This document shows, piece by piece, positions 5,474 through 14,053 of a stretch of DNA of 23,508 nucleotides. The translations under genes and the position numbers were made by a program. Numbering within the stretch: the stretch's first letter is position 1; the number at the start of each line of letters is the position of its first letter. The notes under the pieces are model-generated. The model made no database searches. It was not told the origin of the DNA and was given only the letters and a program-made list of their open reading frames with translations. The stretch is from a virus, in the IMG/VR virus record IMGVR_UViG_3300011118_000031, positions 1 through 23,508 of that record. One strand, given 5' to 3'.

Positions 5474-7637
5474 GACAGTACTTATCACAGGAATAACTGG
5501 TCAAGATTCTAGTTACCTTTCGGAATTATTGCTCGACAAAGAATATAAAGTCTATGGAGTAATCCGACGATCCTCGGTTAATACGACAGAACGCATTGCT
5601 CACTTGTTGGATAATCCGAAATTCGAATTGGTGGAAGGTGATGTTACTGATGCGGTATGTATGCATCGATTGATTTCTGGTATTCAGCCGGATGAAGTTT
5701 ATAATTTGGCAGCGATGTCAGTGGCTGCTGATTGTATTTGTCCGATTATGACTGCACAAGGAATTCAGCACAGGACCCTAGAATCATTGTGGAATCAGCA
5801 AGTTAAAAAGAAGAAAAATATCAGGGTTGAAAAGGTTGATGATATAGATGTAGAAGTGATTGACTTGCCTCAAGATACACAATTAAAATCACTTGGATTC
5901 TGGAATGGAATGGGTACATGGTTTAAAATTAGACAAATTTCTAGACATCGCTGGAATGATAAAATTGCTATTTGTAAGCAGAAATTTGGTTCAATCAAAG
6001 TTACACCCAATCATTCTTTGCTCGATGTTACAGGCAATCTGTGCCAGCCTCATGAAAATAAATGGTTGTTGAATGTTAGAAAAATTAATTATTCTTTTGA
6101 TCAACAAAATATCGACCATCTCGAATTAACTATTCCCATCAACCACACAGAATGTGATGATAATTATGTATGGGCTAAAAGTAGTACCACTAAATTGACA
6201 AAAAATGTTAGTGGGGAAAGTCTCACAGCGCTGTGTCGATTTATTGGTGCATATATCGCAGAGGGGAGTGTTTCTTATAACAAGGCAAATGGTGGATATA
6301 TTACTAGTATTGCCAACAACAATCTTGAATGGCTCAAAAGTCTTGAAAAAGATTTGAAGCAATTTTTCGTTGGTTCTTGTTGTTATTCACAAACCAAAAA
6401 GGAAGAACATGACAATACATGGAATTTACAGATGAGTTCAAAATCTTTGTATTTATTTCTTAAAAACCATTGTGGACAGGGAAGTAATAATAAGCGATTG
6501 CCGACGTGGTTTACGAAGCTAGGTATCGATAATCTAGCTGCATTATTCGAGAAAATGGTGGAAGGCGATGGGTGCATCAAGGAATGGAAAAATTCTAAAT
6601 CCATAAGATATGGAACAACATCATATGAGTTAGCATGTCAACTTAGTCTTTTATTTACGATGCTTGGGCTGGACTATACAGTGAACCACCATGAGTATGA
6701 TAATGAAAAATGGAGTGATGTGTATAATTTTAGGACATGTCTATCTTATGCTGCAAATCAGGGGGAAAATGGTAAAAGTGTTGAATTTGTAGATTATGAT
6801 GGATTTGTTTATGATATATCTGTTGATGAAGTTTCCAATTTTGCTGTTGGCGTTGGTAATATTGTGGTTCACAATTCACATGTTGGCACTTCGTTTGATC
6901 AGCCGATTACTACATGCCATATTAATGCCCTCGGACCCCTTCACATATTAGAAGCAATTCGTCAATCGTCACCTAAAAGTAAATTTTATCAAGCCTCGAC
7001 ATCAGAACTTTGGGGAGATACAACCATTGCACCACAAGACGAAAATACACCGTTTAATCCCAATTCACCGTATGCTGTGGCAAAGCTTTATGCACATCAC
7101 ATCGTAGGACTTTATCGTCGGGCTTATGGTATTTTTGCCTGCGCAGGTATCCTGAACAATCACGAGTCCGAGCGTCGAGGGGAGACATTTGTAACCAGAA
7201 AGATTACCAAATATGTTGCGACATTACAAAACTGGATTGATACACATGATGGATTCCCGCAGAAAGATGTTGATGTTCCTCCATTGGCTTTGGGTAATAT
7301 CGAAGCGAAGAGGGATTGGAGTCATGCTGAAGACATGGTTCGTGGTATGTGGTTAATGATGCAACAGGATGTACCTGACGACTATGTTCTGGGTTCAGGC
7401 AAAACCCATTCTGTAAGAGAATTGTTAGAAGTGGCTTTTGGGTTAATTGGTTTAGACTACAAGGACTATGTAATTGTTGATCCGAAGTTTTATCGACCCG
7501 TAGATGTTAATCTTTTACATGCTGATCCGACTAAAGCCAGAGAAATACTTGGTTGGGTGCCAACGATTACTTTCGGAGAGATGATAGATCGCATGGTTCA
7601 AAGTGACTACAAGGCGTTGATCGAATGCCCCGTTTAA
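5466..7637 (+). CDS. gmd: GDP-mannose 4,6-dehydratase containing an intein
   Basis: The precursor has 723 residues. Removing the intein (85-470) leaves 337 residues, close to the usual length of GDP-mannose 4,6-dehydratases, which convert GDP-mannose to GDP-4-keto-6-deoxymannose, precursor of GDP-fucose, rhamnose or perosamine. Extended short-chain dehydrogenase marks are intact: the NADP motif GITGQDSSYLSELL (residues 9-22), GVIRRSS, EVYNLAA joined to SHVGTSFDQP after splicing, the active-site STSELWG, and the catalytic Y-x-x-x-K in SPYAVAKLYAHHI. The family glutamine of NLAAQSH is methionine here. No reductase or epimerase to complete a sugar is visible in the window. It lies two genes after a glycosyltransferase, and its end overlaps the ERCC4 nuclease gene by 13 nt. 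AAAGGA precedes the ATG. Confidence 0.92.
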   Translation: MDKTVLITGITGQDSSYLSELLLDKEYKVYGVIRRSSVNTTERIAHLLDNPKFELVEGDVTDAVCMHRLISGIQPDEVYNLAAMSVAADCICPIMTAQGIQHRTLESLWNQQVKKKKNIRVEKVDDIDVEVIDLPQDTQLKSLGFWNGMGTWFKIRQISRHRWNDKIAICKQKFGSIKVTPNHSLLDVTGNLCQPHENKWLLNVRKINYSFDQQNIDHLELTIPINHTECDDNYVWAKSSTTKLTKNVSGESLTALCRFIGAYIAEGSVSYNKANGGYITSIANNNLEWLKSLEKDLKQFFVGSCCYSQTKKEEHDNTWNLQMSSKSLYLFLKNHCGQGSNNKRLPTWFTKLGIDNLAALFEKMVEGDGCIKEWKNSKSIRYGTTSYELACQLSLLFTMLGLDYTVNHHEYDNEKWSDVYNFRTCLSYAANQGENGKSVEFVDYDGFVYDISVDEVSNFAVGVGNIVVHNSHVGTSFDQPITTCHINALGPLHILEAIRQSSPKSKFYQASTSELWGDTTIAPQDENTPFNPNSPYAVAKLYAHHIVGLYRRAYGIFACAGILNNHESERRGETFVTRKITKYVATLQNWIDTHDGFPQKDVDVPPLALGNIEAKRDWSHAEDMVRGMWLMMQQDVPDDYVLGSGKTHSVRELLEVAFGLIGLDYKDYVIVDPKFYRPVDVNLLHADPTKAREILGWVPTITFGEMIDRMVQSDYKALIECPV
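5718..6875 (+). mobile_element. Intein with LAGLIDADG endonuclease in GDP-mannose dehydratase
   Basis: This in-frame insertion of 386 residues splits the conserved NLAA(Q/M)-SHV motif. Block A starts at Ser1 (SVAADCICPIMTAQG). Block B is VTPNHSLLD with its T-x-x-H. Two endonuclease motifs follow, LCRFIGAYIAEGSV and LAALFEKMVEGDGC. Block F is FVYDISVDEVSNFAV, and block G is VGNIVVHN before Ser+1. Joining residue 84 to 471 rebuilds NLAAMSHVGTSF, very close to the family consensus, which fixes both splice points. Ser at position 1 and +1 is compatible with class 1 splicing through ester intermediates. The endonuclease motifs retain acidic residues, so it may still home. Alternatively, Cys90 or Cys92 could be considered as residue 1, but neither restores the host motif. 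Confidence 0.9.
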
Positions 7638-8170
7638 TTTTGCCGACATATACTGTCATTCGAGATACCCGAGAACAAGAAGGGCATGGGTGGACCTTCA
7701 ATGCGCATACTCCAGAGCATCGTCCTCCACGGTGTGACGGAATGACCGTTGATACTCTTCAAACTGGTGACTATAGCCTTGTTGGTTACACTGATATTTT
7801 TGCTATTGAGCGCAAGTTTGCCTTTTCTGAATTGTGGGGTAATTATAGTAGTCAAAAACGACCTGCGTTTGAGGCTGAAATGGAAAGAATGTCGCAGCTT
7901 AAACATGCTTATATTATTATCGAATCTCAATTTACGCCCGACATTATGGAACTATCTCCACCTCAATTTGCTAAAGGTGTTCCAGGTAAGGCGTTGGTGA
8001 GGTGGCTGATGTACTTAACGGTTAAATATGGTGTCAATATTATTCCAGCCGGAGCTTGCGGTAAGCAAATAGCCCAGATGATTTGTGAAGAAGTTGTGCG
8101 TGTTGAAAAGGATCGATGGGTTCATCAGAAACCAAAAAGCAAATCGAGGGAGGATTGTCTTGGGTGCTAA
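7625..8170 (+). CDS. ERCC4-type (XPF family) nuclease
   Basis: This 181-residue protein is an ERCC4 nuclease domain almost from end to end. It has VIRDTREQ (11-18), TGDYS (47-51), and AIERK (60-64) within D-I-F-A-I-E-R-K-F-A-F-S-E-L, corresponding to the family's GDxxxERKxxxD active site. These are followed by RPAFEAEMERM and a strand, AYIIIES. XPF/Mus81-type domains cut branched or flapped DNA. No helix-hairpin-helix is present, as in other short phage members. It may process recombination or packaging intermediates, since it directly precedes and overlaps the large terminase gene by 11 nt. A link to intein homing or repair is another possibility. AAGGCG, a weak ribosome site, precedes ATG 7625. 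Confidence 0.8.
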   Translation: MPRLILPTYTVIRDTREQEGHGWTFNAHTPEHRPPRCDGMTVDTLQTGDYSLVGYTDIFAIERKFAFSELWGNYSSQKRPAFEAEMERMSQLKHAYIIIESQFTPDIMELSPPQFAKGVPGKALVRWLMYLTVKYGVNIIPAGACGKQIAQMICEEVVRVEKDRWVHQKPKSKSREDCLGC

Positions 8171-11100
8171 GGTTACATTAGATGAGTTATTACACGGGGA
8201 CCAAGGGAAACATAAATTCCTATTTCCTTTCCGTGATCGCGTACCTACAATTCGTAAGCATATTTTTACCGACCTTAAACAATCGAAAGACCCATTAGAT
8301 CAAACTATTATTAGTAAGATGTTAGATATTAACTATATTGGCTGGACTGCCAAGGCGATATTGGGAATTGATCTTTTTCCTATTCAAATTGCTATATTAC
8401 AAATTATGTGGAAAACACCTTTTCCAATGTTGGTAGCATCACGTGGTGGCTCGAAGACTTATTTGCTTGCAGTATATGCCGTCCTTCGGGCACTATTTGA
8501 TCCTGGTTCTAAGATTGTTATTGTTGGTGCCGGCTTAAGGCAGGCTAGGTTAGTGTTTGGTTATATTGAAACAATTTGGTCCAATTCACCCATATTAAGA
8601 AGTATTGTTGGTGGTGGTAAAAAAGCTGGTCCGCGTCAAAGTGTTGACCTTTGTTATTTTAAGATTGGTGACAGTATAGTGACAGCCCTCCCGTTGGGGG
8701 ACGGATGTGTCAATTGTGAGACACTTATTACTTATCAAGATTGTTTTGGCACGATTTCTGATGATCAAGCGGATGGCCAAACGGAAAAAACTATTATTAA
8801 TCGTTCCAGAAATATTTGGGGTAATAAAAAATTCAGATTGAGTGATGAATCATATTGCAATGGCATGGCCAAAACTAAAAAGATTACAACTAGTAAAAAT
8901 TTTGAAATTGAGGGAACATTTAACCATAAGATTAAAGTATTGCGTGACGCCAAGGTCCAATGGGTAAGGCTCGATGAAATTGTTCTAGGTGATAGGGTGT
9001 TGATCGATCGTTCACGGCGATGGCACAATGGTTCTAATGATGTTACTGTAGACGAAGGATATGCCCTTGGGCTTCTAACAGGAAATGGCTGTTTTACATA
9101 TCCAGATCGGCTTTCTTTTTCTACGGCTGATGTTGAATTACTGGAAGCGATGAAATGTATAGGTTCTTTTGTTAAGAGAAAAAATAATCCATATGAATAT
9201 TTATATTATGGAAATAAAAAAAGACGAAATTTCTTAAATAAATTTGGAGTGAACCCCGTATTATCATATGAAAAAACAATTCCTACCTCTATCATGTCGG
9301 CGAGTCGTGATGTAATGTCTGCTTTTCTTCGGGGTTTGTTTGATAGTGATGGTGGAGTTCAACAAATTTTTCGCCCAGATAAGCAAGCTTCTGGAGGAAT
9401 GATTCGTCTGACCAGTACGAGTAAAACAATGCTTCAGCAAGTTCAGTTTATTTTATTACATTATGGTATTATTTCGTCTATTAAAGAGAAGAAAAATTAT
9501 GAAAGGTCTCGCCACCAATGTTATGAATTGAATATATGTGGTAGGAATATAAAATTATTTTGGAAAAACATTGGATTTGGGCTCAGTAGGAAGCAGTGTA
9601 TTTTAGATAAGATTGTTGATAGTAAAAAAGATCGGCAAGGTCGTGATGATGTTGTACCCGGAATCAATCATTTGATGTGTGGTATTAGGGATGATTATAG
9701 TCATAATTTAGCAGGAAAAGAGAGAGTTGCTTTTAACACCACAATGTCTCGTATTCGTAAGGGACAACATGGTAGATGGCAGTTACAAAGATTTTTGAAA
9801 GTTTTTGGCCATATAAAAGATGAGAGATTGGATACAATTCGTTCCTTGGGTAGTGATGATATCTATTACGATGATGTAACGGGTATTGTAGATGGTGAAT
9901 GTGTTACATTCGACGTTCATGTGCCGGAAGATCATGAATATTGTGCCAATGGGTGGCACAGTCATAATACAAAAATTCGCGGTTTCAGAGCAACAACAGT
10001 TCTGGTTGATGAATTTGCTAGTGTACCTGAAGATGTTTTTGATATCGTAGTCCGTGGCTTCGCCTCTACAACTAAGACACCAGTTGAAGAAGCTAAAAGA
10101 ATAGCTTTTGATAAGCAATTGATTCAAATGGATATTCCAGAAGATGTTAAACAACAGATTGTTCTTGATGTCAAACAAAAACAGGGTAACCAAATTATTT
10201 ATTGTGGTACTGCCTATTATGCTTTCAATCATTTTGCTAAAAAATATCAAATGTGGCAAGATATCATTCGGAGTAAAGGTGATCCTTCTATTATTGCAAA
10301 TATTTTTGGTGGAGAGAATTTAGTTCCTGACAATTTTGATTATCGAGATTATGCTGTAATACGTATTCCACACACTCATTTGCCAGATGGTCTATTAGAT
10401 CAAAGGCAACTTGCTCACGCTAAAGCCACATTACCACGAAATATATTTCTCATGGAGTTCGGGGGAGTGTTCGTTAAGGATTCGGACGGGTTTTACCCTC
10501 GTAGTCTTATAGAAGGATGTACCGTTGGACCTAATAAGCCAATAGAGACACCCGATGGTGCGGTAACTTTTACTCCATTAATGAGGGGGCAATCTAAGCG
10601 TAAATATGTGATGGGAATTGATCCAGCAGCAGAAAGAGATAATCTTGCAATTACAATGACAGAGGTTTGGCAGAACCATTATCGTGTAGTATACTGTTGG
10701 GTTGTTAACAAGAAGGAATTTCTAAAACGGAAAAAGCAAGGACTAATTACTGACGATGATTACTATGCTTACTGTTGTTCGAGAATTCGTGAGCTTGTTC
10801 GATTATTTAATCCGATGCGTATCGAAATGGATAGTCAAGGTGGTGGTTATGCTATATCAGAAATGCTTCGGAATAAAAAATTACTTGATATAGATAATGG
10901 CGATTTCCCAATTTATGAAGTTATAGATTTTGACGATCCTAAATCAACAGACGGTGAAACAGATGGACGACACATTTTACATCTTGTCAAGCAAAGTACA
11001 GAATTTAATCAAGAAGCCAATATAGCTTTACACAAAAGTTTAGAAACCCATACTTTACTATTCCCAGCTTTTGATAGTGTTAAGATGTATGCCGCACTTG

Positions 11101-11519
11101 AAGCAGAGAAATCTATGGGTGTTATTTTTGATACCTATGAAGAAAATGTGTTTAATATTGAAGAGTTAAAAAACGAACTTTGTACAATTCAAATGAGCGA
11201 AACTGCAACAGGCAGAGAAAAGTTTGACACTCCTCAAGTAGTTAGTCCGGGGGCGGTAGAAGGTCGGGCCAAGAAGGGTAGGCTTCGCAAAGACAGATAT
11301 ACGGCCCTCATGTTATCTCATAAATATATTTATGATACTGAAATAGCTCCCGATGAGAACATCGATTATGAAGATGTGGCCGGGAATATTAAAAAACGAG
11401 AGAAACCCGGTAAGAATGAAGCCTTTTACCGAGGAGAAGGAGTAGGACGTATGCGCAATGCCAAAGAAGCTCGTCAAGGCATTATTTTTAAGGCTGTGAA
11501 AAAGAATAAGCGGATTTAA
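8160..11519 (+). CDS. Terminase large subunit containing an intein
   Basis: The precursor has 1119 residues and the spliced protein 698. The ATPase half has Walker A ASRGGSKT (93-100) and, after the intein, Walker B TTVLVDEFAS with Asp617-Glu618 (196-197 after splicing). The nuclease half has the RNase H-like acidic motifs GIDPAAERD (Asp821, 400 spliced), IEMDSQGGGYAISEM and a late KDRYTALML. The protein drives ATP-powered packaging at the portal and cuts the concatemer. The chosen start is TTG 8160, because GAGGGAGG at 8146-8153 lies six bases before it and no ATG with a ribosome site exists. The longer in-frame extension from 8085 lies inside the ERCC4 gene. The C-terminus is basic and lysine-rich. 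Confidence 0.92.
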   Translation: MGAKVTLDELLHGDQGKHKFLFPFRDRVPTIRKHIFTDLKQSKDPLDQTIISKMLDINYIGWTAKAILGIDLFPIQIAILQIMWKTPFPMLVASRGGSKTYLLAVYAVLRALFDPGSKIVIVGAGLRQARLVFGYIETIWSNSPILRSIVGGGKKAGPRQSVDLCYFKIGDSIVTALPLGDGCVNCETLITYQDCFGTISDDQADGQTEKTIINRSRNIWGNKKFRLSDESYCNGMAKTKKITTSKNFEIEGTFNHKIKVLRDAKVQWVRLDEIVLGDRVLIDRSRRWHNGSNDVTVDEGYALGLLTGNGCFTYPDRLSFSTADVELLEAMKCIGSFVKRKNNPYEYLYYGNKKRRNFLNKFGVNPVLSYEKTIPTSIMSASRDVMSAFLRGLFDSDGGVQQIFRPDKQASGGMIRLTSTSKTMLQQVQFILLHYGIISSIKEKKNYERSRHQCYELNICGRNIKLFWKNIGFGLSRKQCILDKIVDSKKDRQGRDDVVPGINHLMCGIRDDYSHNLAGKERVAFNTTMSRIRKGQHGRWQLQRFLKVFGHIKDERLDTIRSLGSDDIYYDDVTGIVDGECVTFDVHVPEDHEYCANGWHSHNTKIRGFRATTVLVDEFASVPEDVFDIVVRGFASTTKTPVEEAKRIAFDKQLIQMDIPEDVKQQIVLDVKQKQGNQIIYCGTAYYAFNHFAKKYQMWQDIIRSKGDPSIIANIFGGENLVPDNFDYRDYAVIRIPHTHLPDGLLDQRQLAHAKATLPRNIFLMEFGGVFVKDSDGFYPRSLIEGCTVGPNKPIETPDGAVTFTPLMRGQSKRKYVMGIDPAAERDNLAITMTEVWQNHYRVVYCWVVNKKEFLKRKKQGLITDDDYYAYCCSRIRELVRLFNPMRIEMDSQGGGYAISEMLRNKKLLDIDNGDFPIYEVIDFDDPKSTDGETDGRHILHLVKQSTEFNQEANIALHKSLETHTLLFPAFDSVKMYAALEAEKSMGVIFDTYEENVFNIEELKNELCTIQMSETATGREKFDTPQVVSPGAVEGRAKKGRLRKDRYTALMLSHKYIYDTEIAPDENIDYEDVAGNIKKREKPGKNEAFYRGEGVGRMRNAKEARQGIIFKAVKKNKRI
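8706..9968 (+). mobile_element. Intein with LAGLIDADG endonuclease in terminase large subunit
   Basis: This in-frame insertion of 421 residues (183-603 of the precursor) lies between Walker A and Walker B. Block A begins Cys1-VNCETLITYQD. A block-B-like EGTFNHKIKVL follows. Two endonuclease motifs are seen, ALGLLTGNGC and FLRGLFDSDGG. Block F is VTFDVHVPEDHEYCA, and block G is NGWHSHN followed by Thr+1. Splicing rejoins LPLGDG to TKIRGFRATTVLVDEF, matching the uninterrupted LGDGxKIRG motif of terminases. The two inteins of this window share architecture but differ in first residue (Cys versus Ser), +1 residue (Thr versus Ser) and sequence, so they are probably independent acquisitions. Between the second endonuclease motif and block F is an extra region (GINHLMCGIRDDYSHNL) of unknown role. 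Confidence 0.9.
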
Positions 11520-11523
11520 TACC

Positions 11524-11539
11524 AATTGTGTATAATTGA
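11524..11539 (+). promoter_or_regulatory. Putative late promoter before portal gene
   Basis: AATTGTGTATAATTGA, with TATAAT at 11531-11536, lies 47 bases before the portal ATG. The same 16 bases recur before the protease gene. No -35-like hexamer is found 16-18 bases upstream, as expected for a T4-type late promoter read by a gp55-like factor. Confidence 0.6.
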
Positions 11540-11583
11540 CTGAACCGCATTCGCATTACAATATGATTGACAGGAGAAGCTAA

Positions 11584-13668
11584 ATGGCTCAAAAAAAATC
11601 CAGTGCTAATAAATCAACTAAAAAGGGTTTTTATACAAAGGGTACGCAAGGTCTTGCTAACCATATTCTTCCCGAAACCAATAGTGTTACCCATGGATTA
11701 TCACATTGTACAGTAGCATCTGATATTAATCTTCGTGCTGGGTTTAATCGTCATGATCGTGACGCCCAGCGTCCTAGCGACAAGCTTCCAACTGAACACG
11801 CAAAGATTATTCAAGCTTGCCAAGTCATTTATCGTAGAGTTGGTATGGTTAGGAATATTATTGACTTAATGACCGATTTCGCAGCAGAGGGATTGGAATT
11901 ACAGCATACCACCAAAACTCAGGAACGATTTTATCAGGAATGGGCCAGACGAGTAAATTTACAGGGTAGAGCCCACGATTTCATGAAATTACTGATGCGA
12001 GATGCCAATGTAATCGTTTATCGTAAAAATGCTCGTATTACTAAGCCTGCTAAAAAAGAGATGACTAAAGGGTCTGATCAACCAGAAAAAATCCAGACTA
12101 CACAAAAGGAAACAAGCCGCAATGTAATTCCTTGGAAATATACATTTTTGTCACCAGCTATTATCGAAAAAATCGGTGGCGAAGTAGGTCGCTTTTTCGG
12201 TTCTGATGTCCTTGGAATGCGTATGCCACACGCTTTGGCAAATGCTATAAAAAGCCCCAAAGGTGATGCAGAAAAGGAATTTGTTTCAAAATTGCCAGAA
12301 GAGATTGTTCAAGCCGCCCAGAAAAGTGGTACTGTATTTGCTCTCCAAATGAATAATATTTATGTCGAGTATTATAAAAAAGATGATTGGGAGGATTGGG
12401 GTACGCCATTTTTATACGGTGTTCTCGAAGATATTATGTTTAAAGAAAAAATGCGGTTGGCTGACATGGCAGCATTAGATGGTGTAATTAATGTTGTTCG
12501 TTTGTGGAAATTGGGCAAAGCAGATCAGCAGATTTATCCAGCACCCGCTATTGTAGATAGACTTATTGATATTCTTCAAAGCAATACTGGTGGTGGGTGT
12601 ATGGACCTTGTCTGGGATGATATGATTGATCTTCAGGTCGAATATCCACCCACCGATAAGATTTTGGGACCAGAAAAATACAAAGGTGTTAACGCAGATA
12701 TTGTTCAAGGTTTGGGTATTCCAGACTCTTTGGTTGGCGGAATAGATGAAGGAACACGCAATGCTCAATCGGCTTTTGTTCAATTAAAAACTTTGGCCGA
12801 ACGCTTAGAATATGTACGTGGGTGCGCTATCCGTTGGATGGAGGGGGAATTACGCCGTGTCGCCGATGCCATGGGTTTCAAAAGAATTCCTGCAATTAAT
12901 TTTGGTATTATGTCTTTGCGGGATGAAGCGGCAGAAAAGCAACTAATTATCCAGTTACTTGATCGTGGTATCATTTCGTCCGAGAAAACTACCGAGGTAT
13001 TTGGCGTTAATTATATGATCGAACTTGAAAGAATAAAGGCAGAGCAACAAATTAGAGAGGAAACCCCTGGTGTATTAGAAAAAGCTGGTCCATATCATAG
13101 ACCATTCTCAGTTATGGAAAAACAAACCGAACATGCTATTCAGATACAGAAAGTCAAACAAGGGCTTCATCGAGACAGCAATCTACCGCGCAGTAAAGAC
13201 AACGGAGGGGGCGACAACCCCAGCGGTGATCAACCGAAGGATGATGGGATAAACTCGCCAGGGCGACCTCCGTCAACTAAAGACACGAAACCCCGCGATG
13301 AACGCACACCAAAGACACAATCTATGTTATATATTATTGCGGATGAACTGCTAGATCAGATTGATAAATTAATTGATAATCCCTATCTTAAGCAAACTAA
13401 GGTCAAAAATATGCGGTCTCTAACTAAGGCCCAACGAACCGAATTAGATGGGGTCAAACGCACCATGTTTTCTGTCTTGCGTCCTGGGGATACAGTAACA
13501 AAGAAGCTTATAGCTGAAAGATTAAATACAGCACAAAAGGATATTAAGTGTATGGAAGTTGTTTTAAATAAATTGGTGACAGGTTTTGTTGCATCGACTC
13601 AAAAAGAACCAACCATCAAAGAACGTCGGGTTTTGACAGTTTTGGCATGGATTAATGTAATTGAATAG
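11584..13668 (+). CDS. Portal protein
   Basis: This 694-residue protein follows the large terminase and precedes the protease and capsid genes, the standard portal position. Its core resembles phage portals: residues about 75-105 read IIQACQVIYRRVGMVRNIID then LMTDFAAEGLEL. A wing/stem region includes a passage typical of the family about residues 355-420 (KILGPEKYKGVNADIVQGLG, then GGIDEGTRNAQSAFVQ). A dodecameric portal forms the vertex for packaging and tail attachment. Residues about 530-579 are a low-complexity polar linker rich in Gly, Pro, Lys and Asp. The last 115 residues form a separate helical domain that I do not recognise. AGGAG precedes the ATG. Confidence 0.8.
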   Translation: MAQKKSSANKSTKKGFYTKGTQGLANHILPETNSVTHGLSHCTVASDINLRAGFNRHDRDAQRPSDKLPTEHAKIIQACQVIYRRVGMVRNIIDLMTDFAAEGLELQHTTKTQERFYQEWARRVNLQGRAHDFMKLLMRDANVIVYRKNARITKPAKKEMTKGSDQPEKIQTTQKETSRNVIPWKYTFLSPAIIEKIGGEVGRFFGSDVLGMRMPHALANAIKSPKGDAEKEFVSKLPEEIVQAAQKSGTVFALQMNNIYVEYYKKDDWEDWGTPFLYGVLEDIMFKEKMRLADMAALDGVINVVRLWKLGKADQQIYPAPAIVDRLIDILQSNTGGGCMDLVWDDMIDLQVEYPPTDKILGPEKYKGVNADIVQGLGIPDSLVGGIDEGTRNAQSAFVQLKTLAERLEYVRGCAIRWMEGELRRVADAMGFKRIPAINFGIMSLRDEAAEKQLIIQLLDRGIISSEKTTEVFGVNYMIELERIKAEQQIREETPGVLEKAGPYHRPFSVMEKQTEHAIQIQKVKQGLHRDSNLPRSKDNGGGDNPSGDQPKDDGINSPGRPPSTKDTKPRDERTPKTQSMLYIIADELLDQIDKLIDNPYLKQTKVKNMRSLTKAQRTELDGVKRTMFSVLRPGDTVTKKLIAERLNTAQKDIKCMEVVLNKLVTGFVASTQKEPTIKERRVLTVLAWINVIE

Positions 13669-13680
13669 AAGGAGACAGTT

Positions 13681-14004
13681 ATGGCAATGGTAGTAGTATC
13701 GGTAGATACAAAAAGTAGGCAGGCAATTCTTACTGTTAATGGTGTTTTGGTTTCCAGTGATGAATTTAATATAGGTAAATATAAGAAATATGATGAAGAT
13801 GGATATGAAATATCTTTTGGATATACAATTGAAAGAGTCGATGACGACGGAATAGTTGAAAGGCGACAGTTCTATCTTCCTTCACAAGAGGAAATTGCCG
13901 TTACAGCTAATGCAGAGCTTAATGATGACGGATTTGCGTCCAAAGTAGTTCATGATGACGAAAAGGCCAAGGCTGATGTGATTAAGTTTCTCAAGAATCC
14001 TTAA
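13681..14004 (+). CDS. Hypothetical protein, 107 residues
   Basis: This small acidic protein starts MAMVVVSVDTKSRQAILTVNG. The first 75 residues look beta-rich, and the C-terminal helix contains DDEKAKADVIKFLKNP. I do not recognise a family. AGAAGGAGA precedes the ATG, and only 12 bases separate it from the portal gene, so it is cotranscribed with it. Its place between portal and protease suggests a minor head protein, but nothing in the sequence proves this. Confidence 0.6.
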   Translation: MAMVVVSVDTKSRQAILTVNGVLVSSDEFNIGKYKKYDEDGYEISFGYTIERVDDDGIVERRQFYLPSQEEIAVTANAELNDDGFASKVVHDDEKAKADVIKFLKNP

Positions 14005-14037
14005 GAAAGGTCTTTTATATATATAATCTTATTTAAT

Positions 14038-14053
14038 AATTGTGTATAATTGA
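14038..14053 (+). promoter_or_regulatory. Putative late promoter before protease/scaffold gene
   Basis: The 16-base AATTGTGTATAATTGA is identical to the copy upstream of the portal, with TATAAT at 14045-14050. The gene start at 14070 leaves a very short leader that still contains GGAG at 14060-14063. A TATATATATAATC tract at about 14016-14028 lies just upstream, without a -35 box. Confidence 0.6.

Noticed and set aside
5733-5741. Cys90 or Cys92 as the first residue of the gmd intein
   Set aside because: Starting there would leave SVAAD in the host protein, and the dehydratase motif NLAA(Q/M)SHV would not be restored.
6721-6728. TGTATAAT inside the gmd intein as another late promoter
   Set aside because: It encodes Val-Tyr-Asn within block-supporting sequence and no gene starts nearby; probably a chance match. 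The same holds for the copy at 19332 inside the two-HTH gene.
9783-10259. Minus-strand ORF of 158 codons across the terminase intein end
   Set aside because: It covers the intein/terminase junction in antisense, and its composition and lack of motifs fit a shadow.
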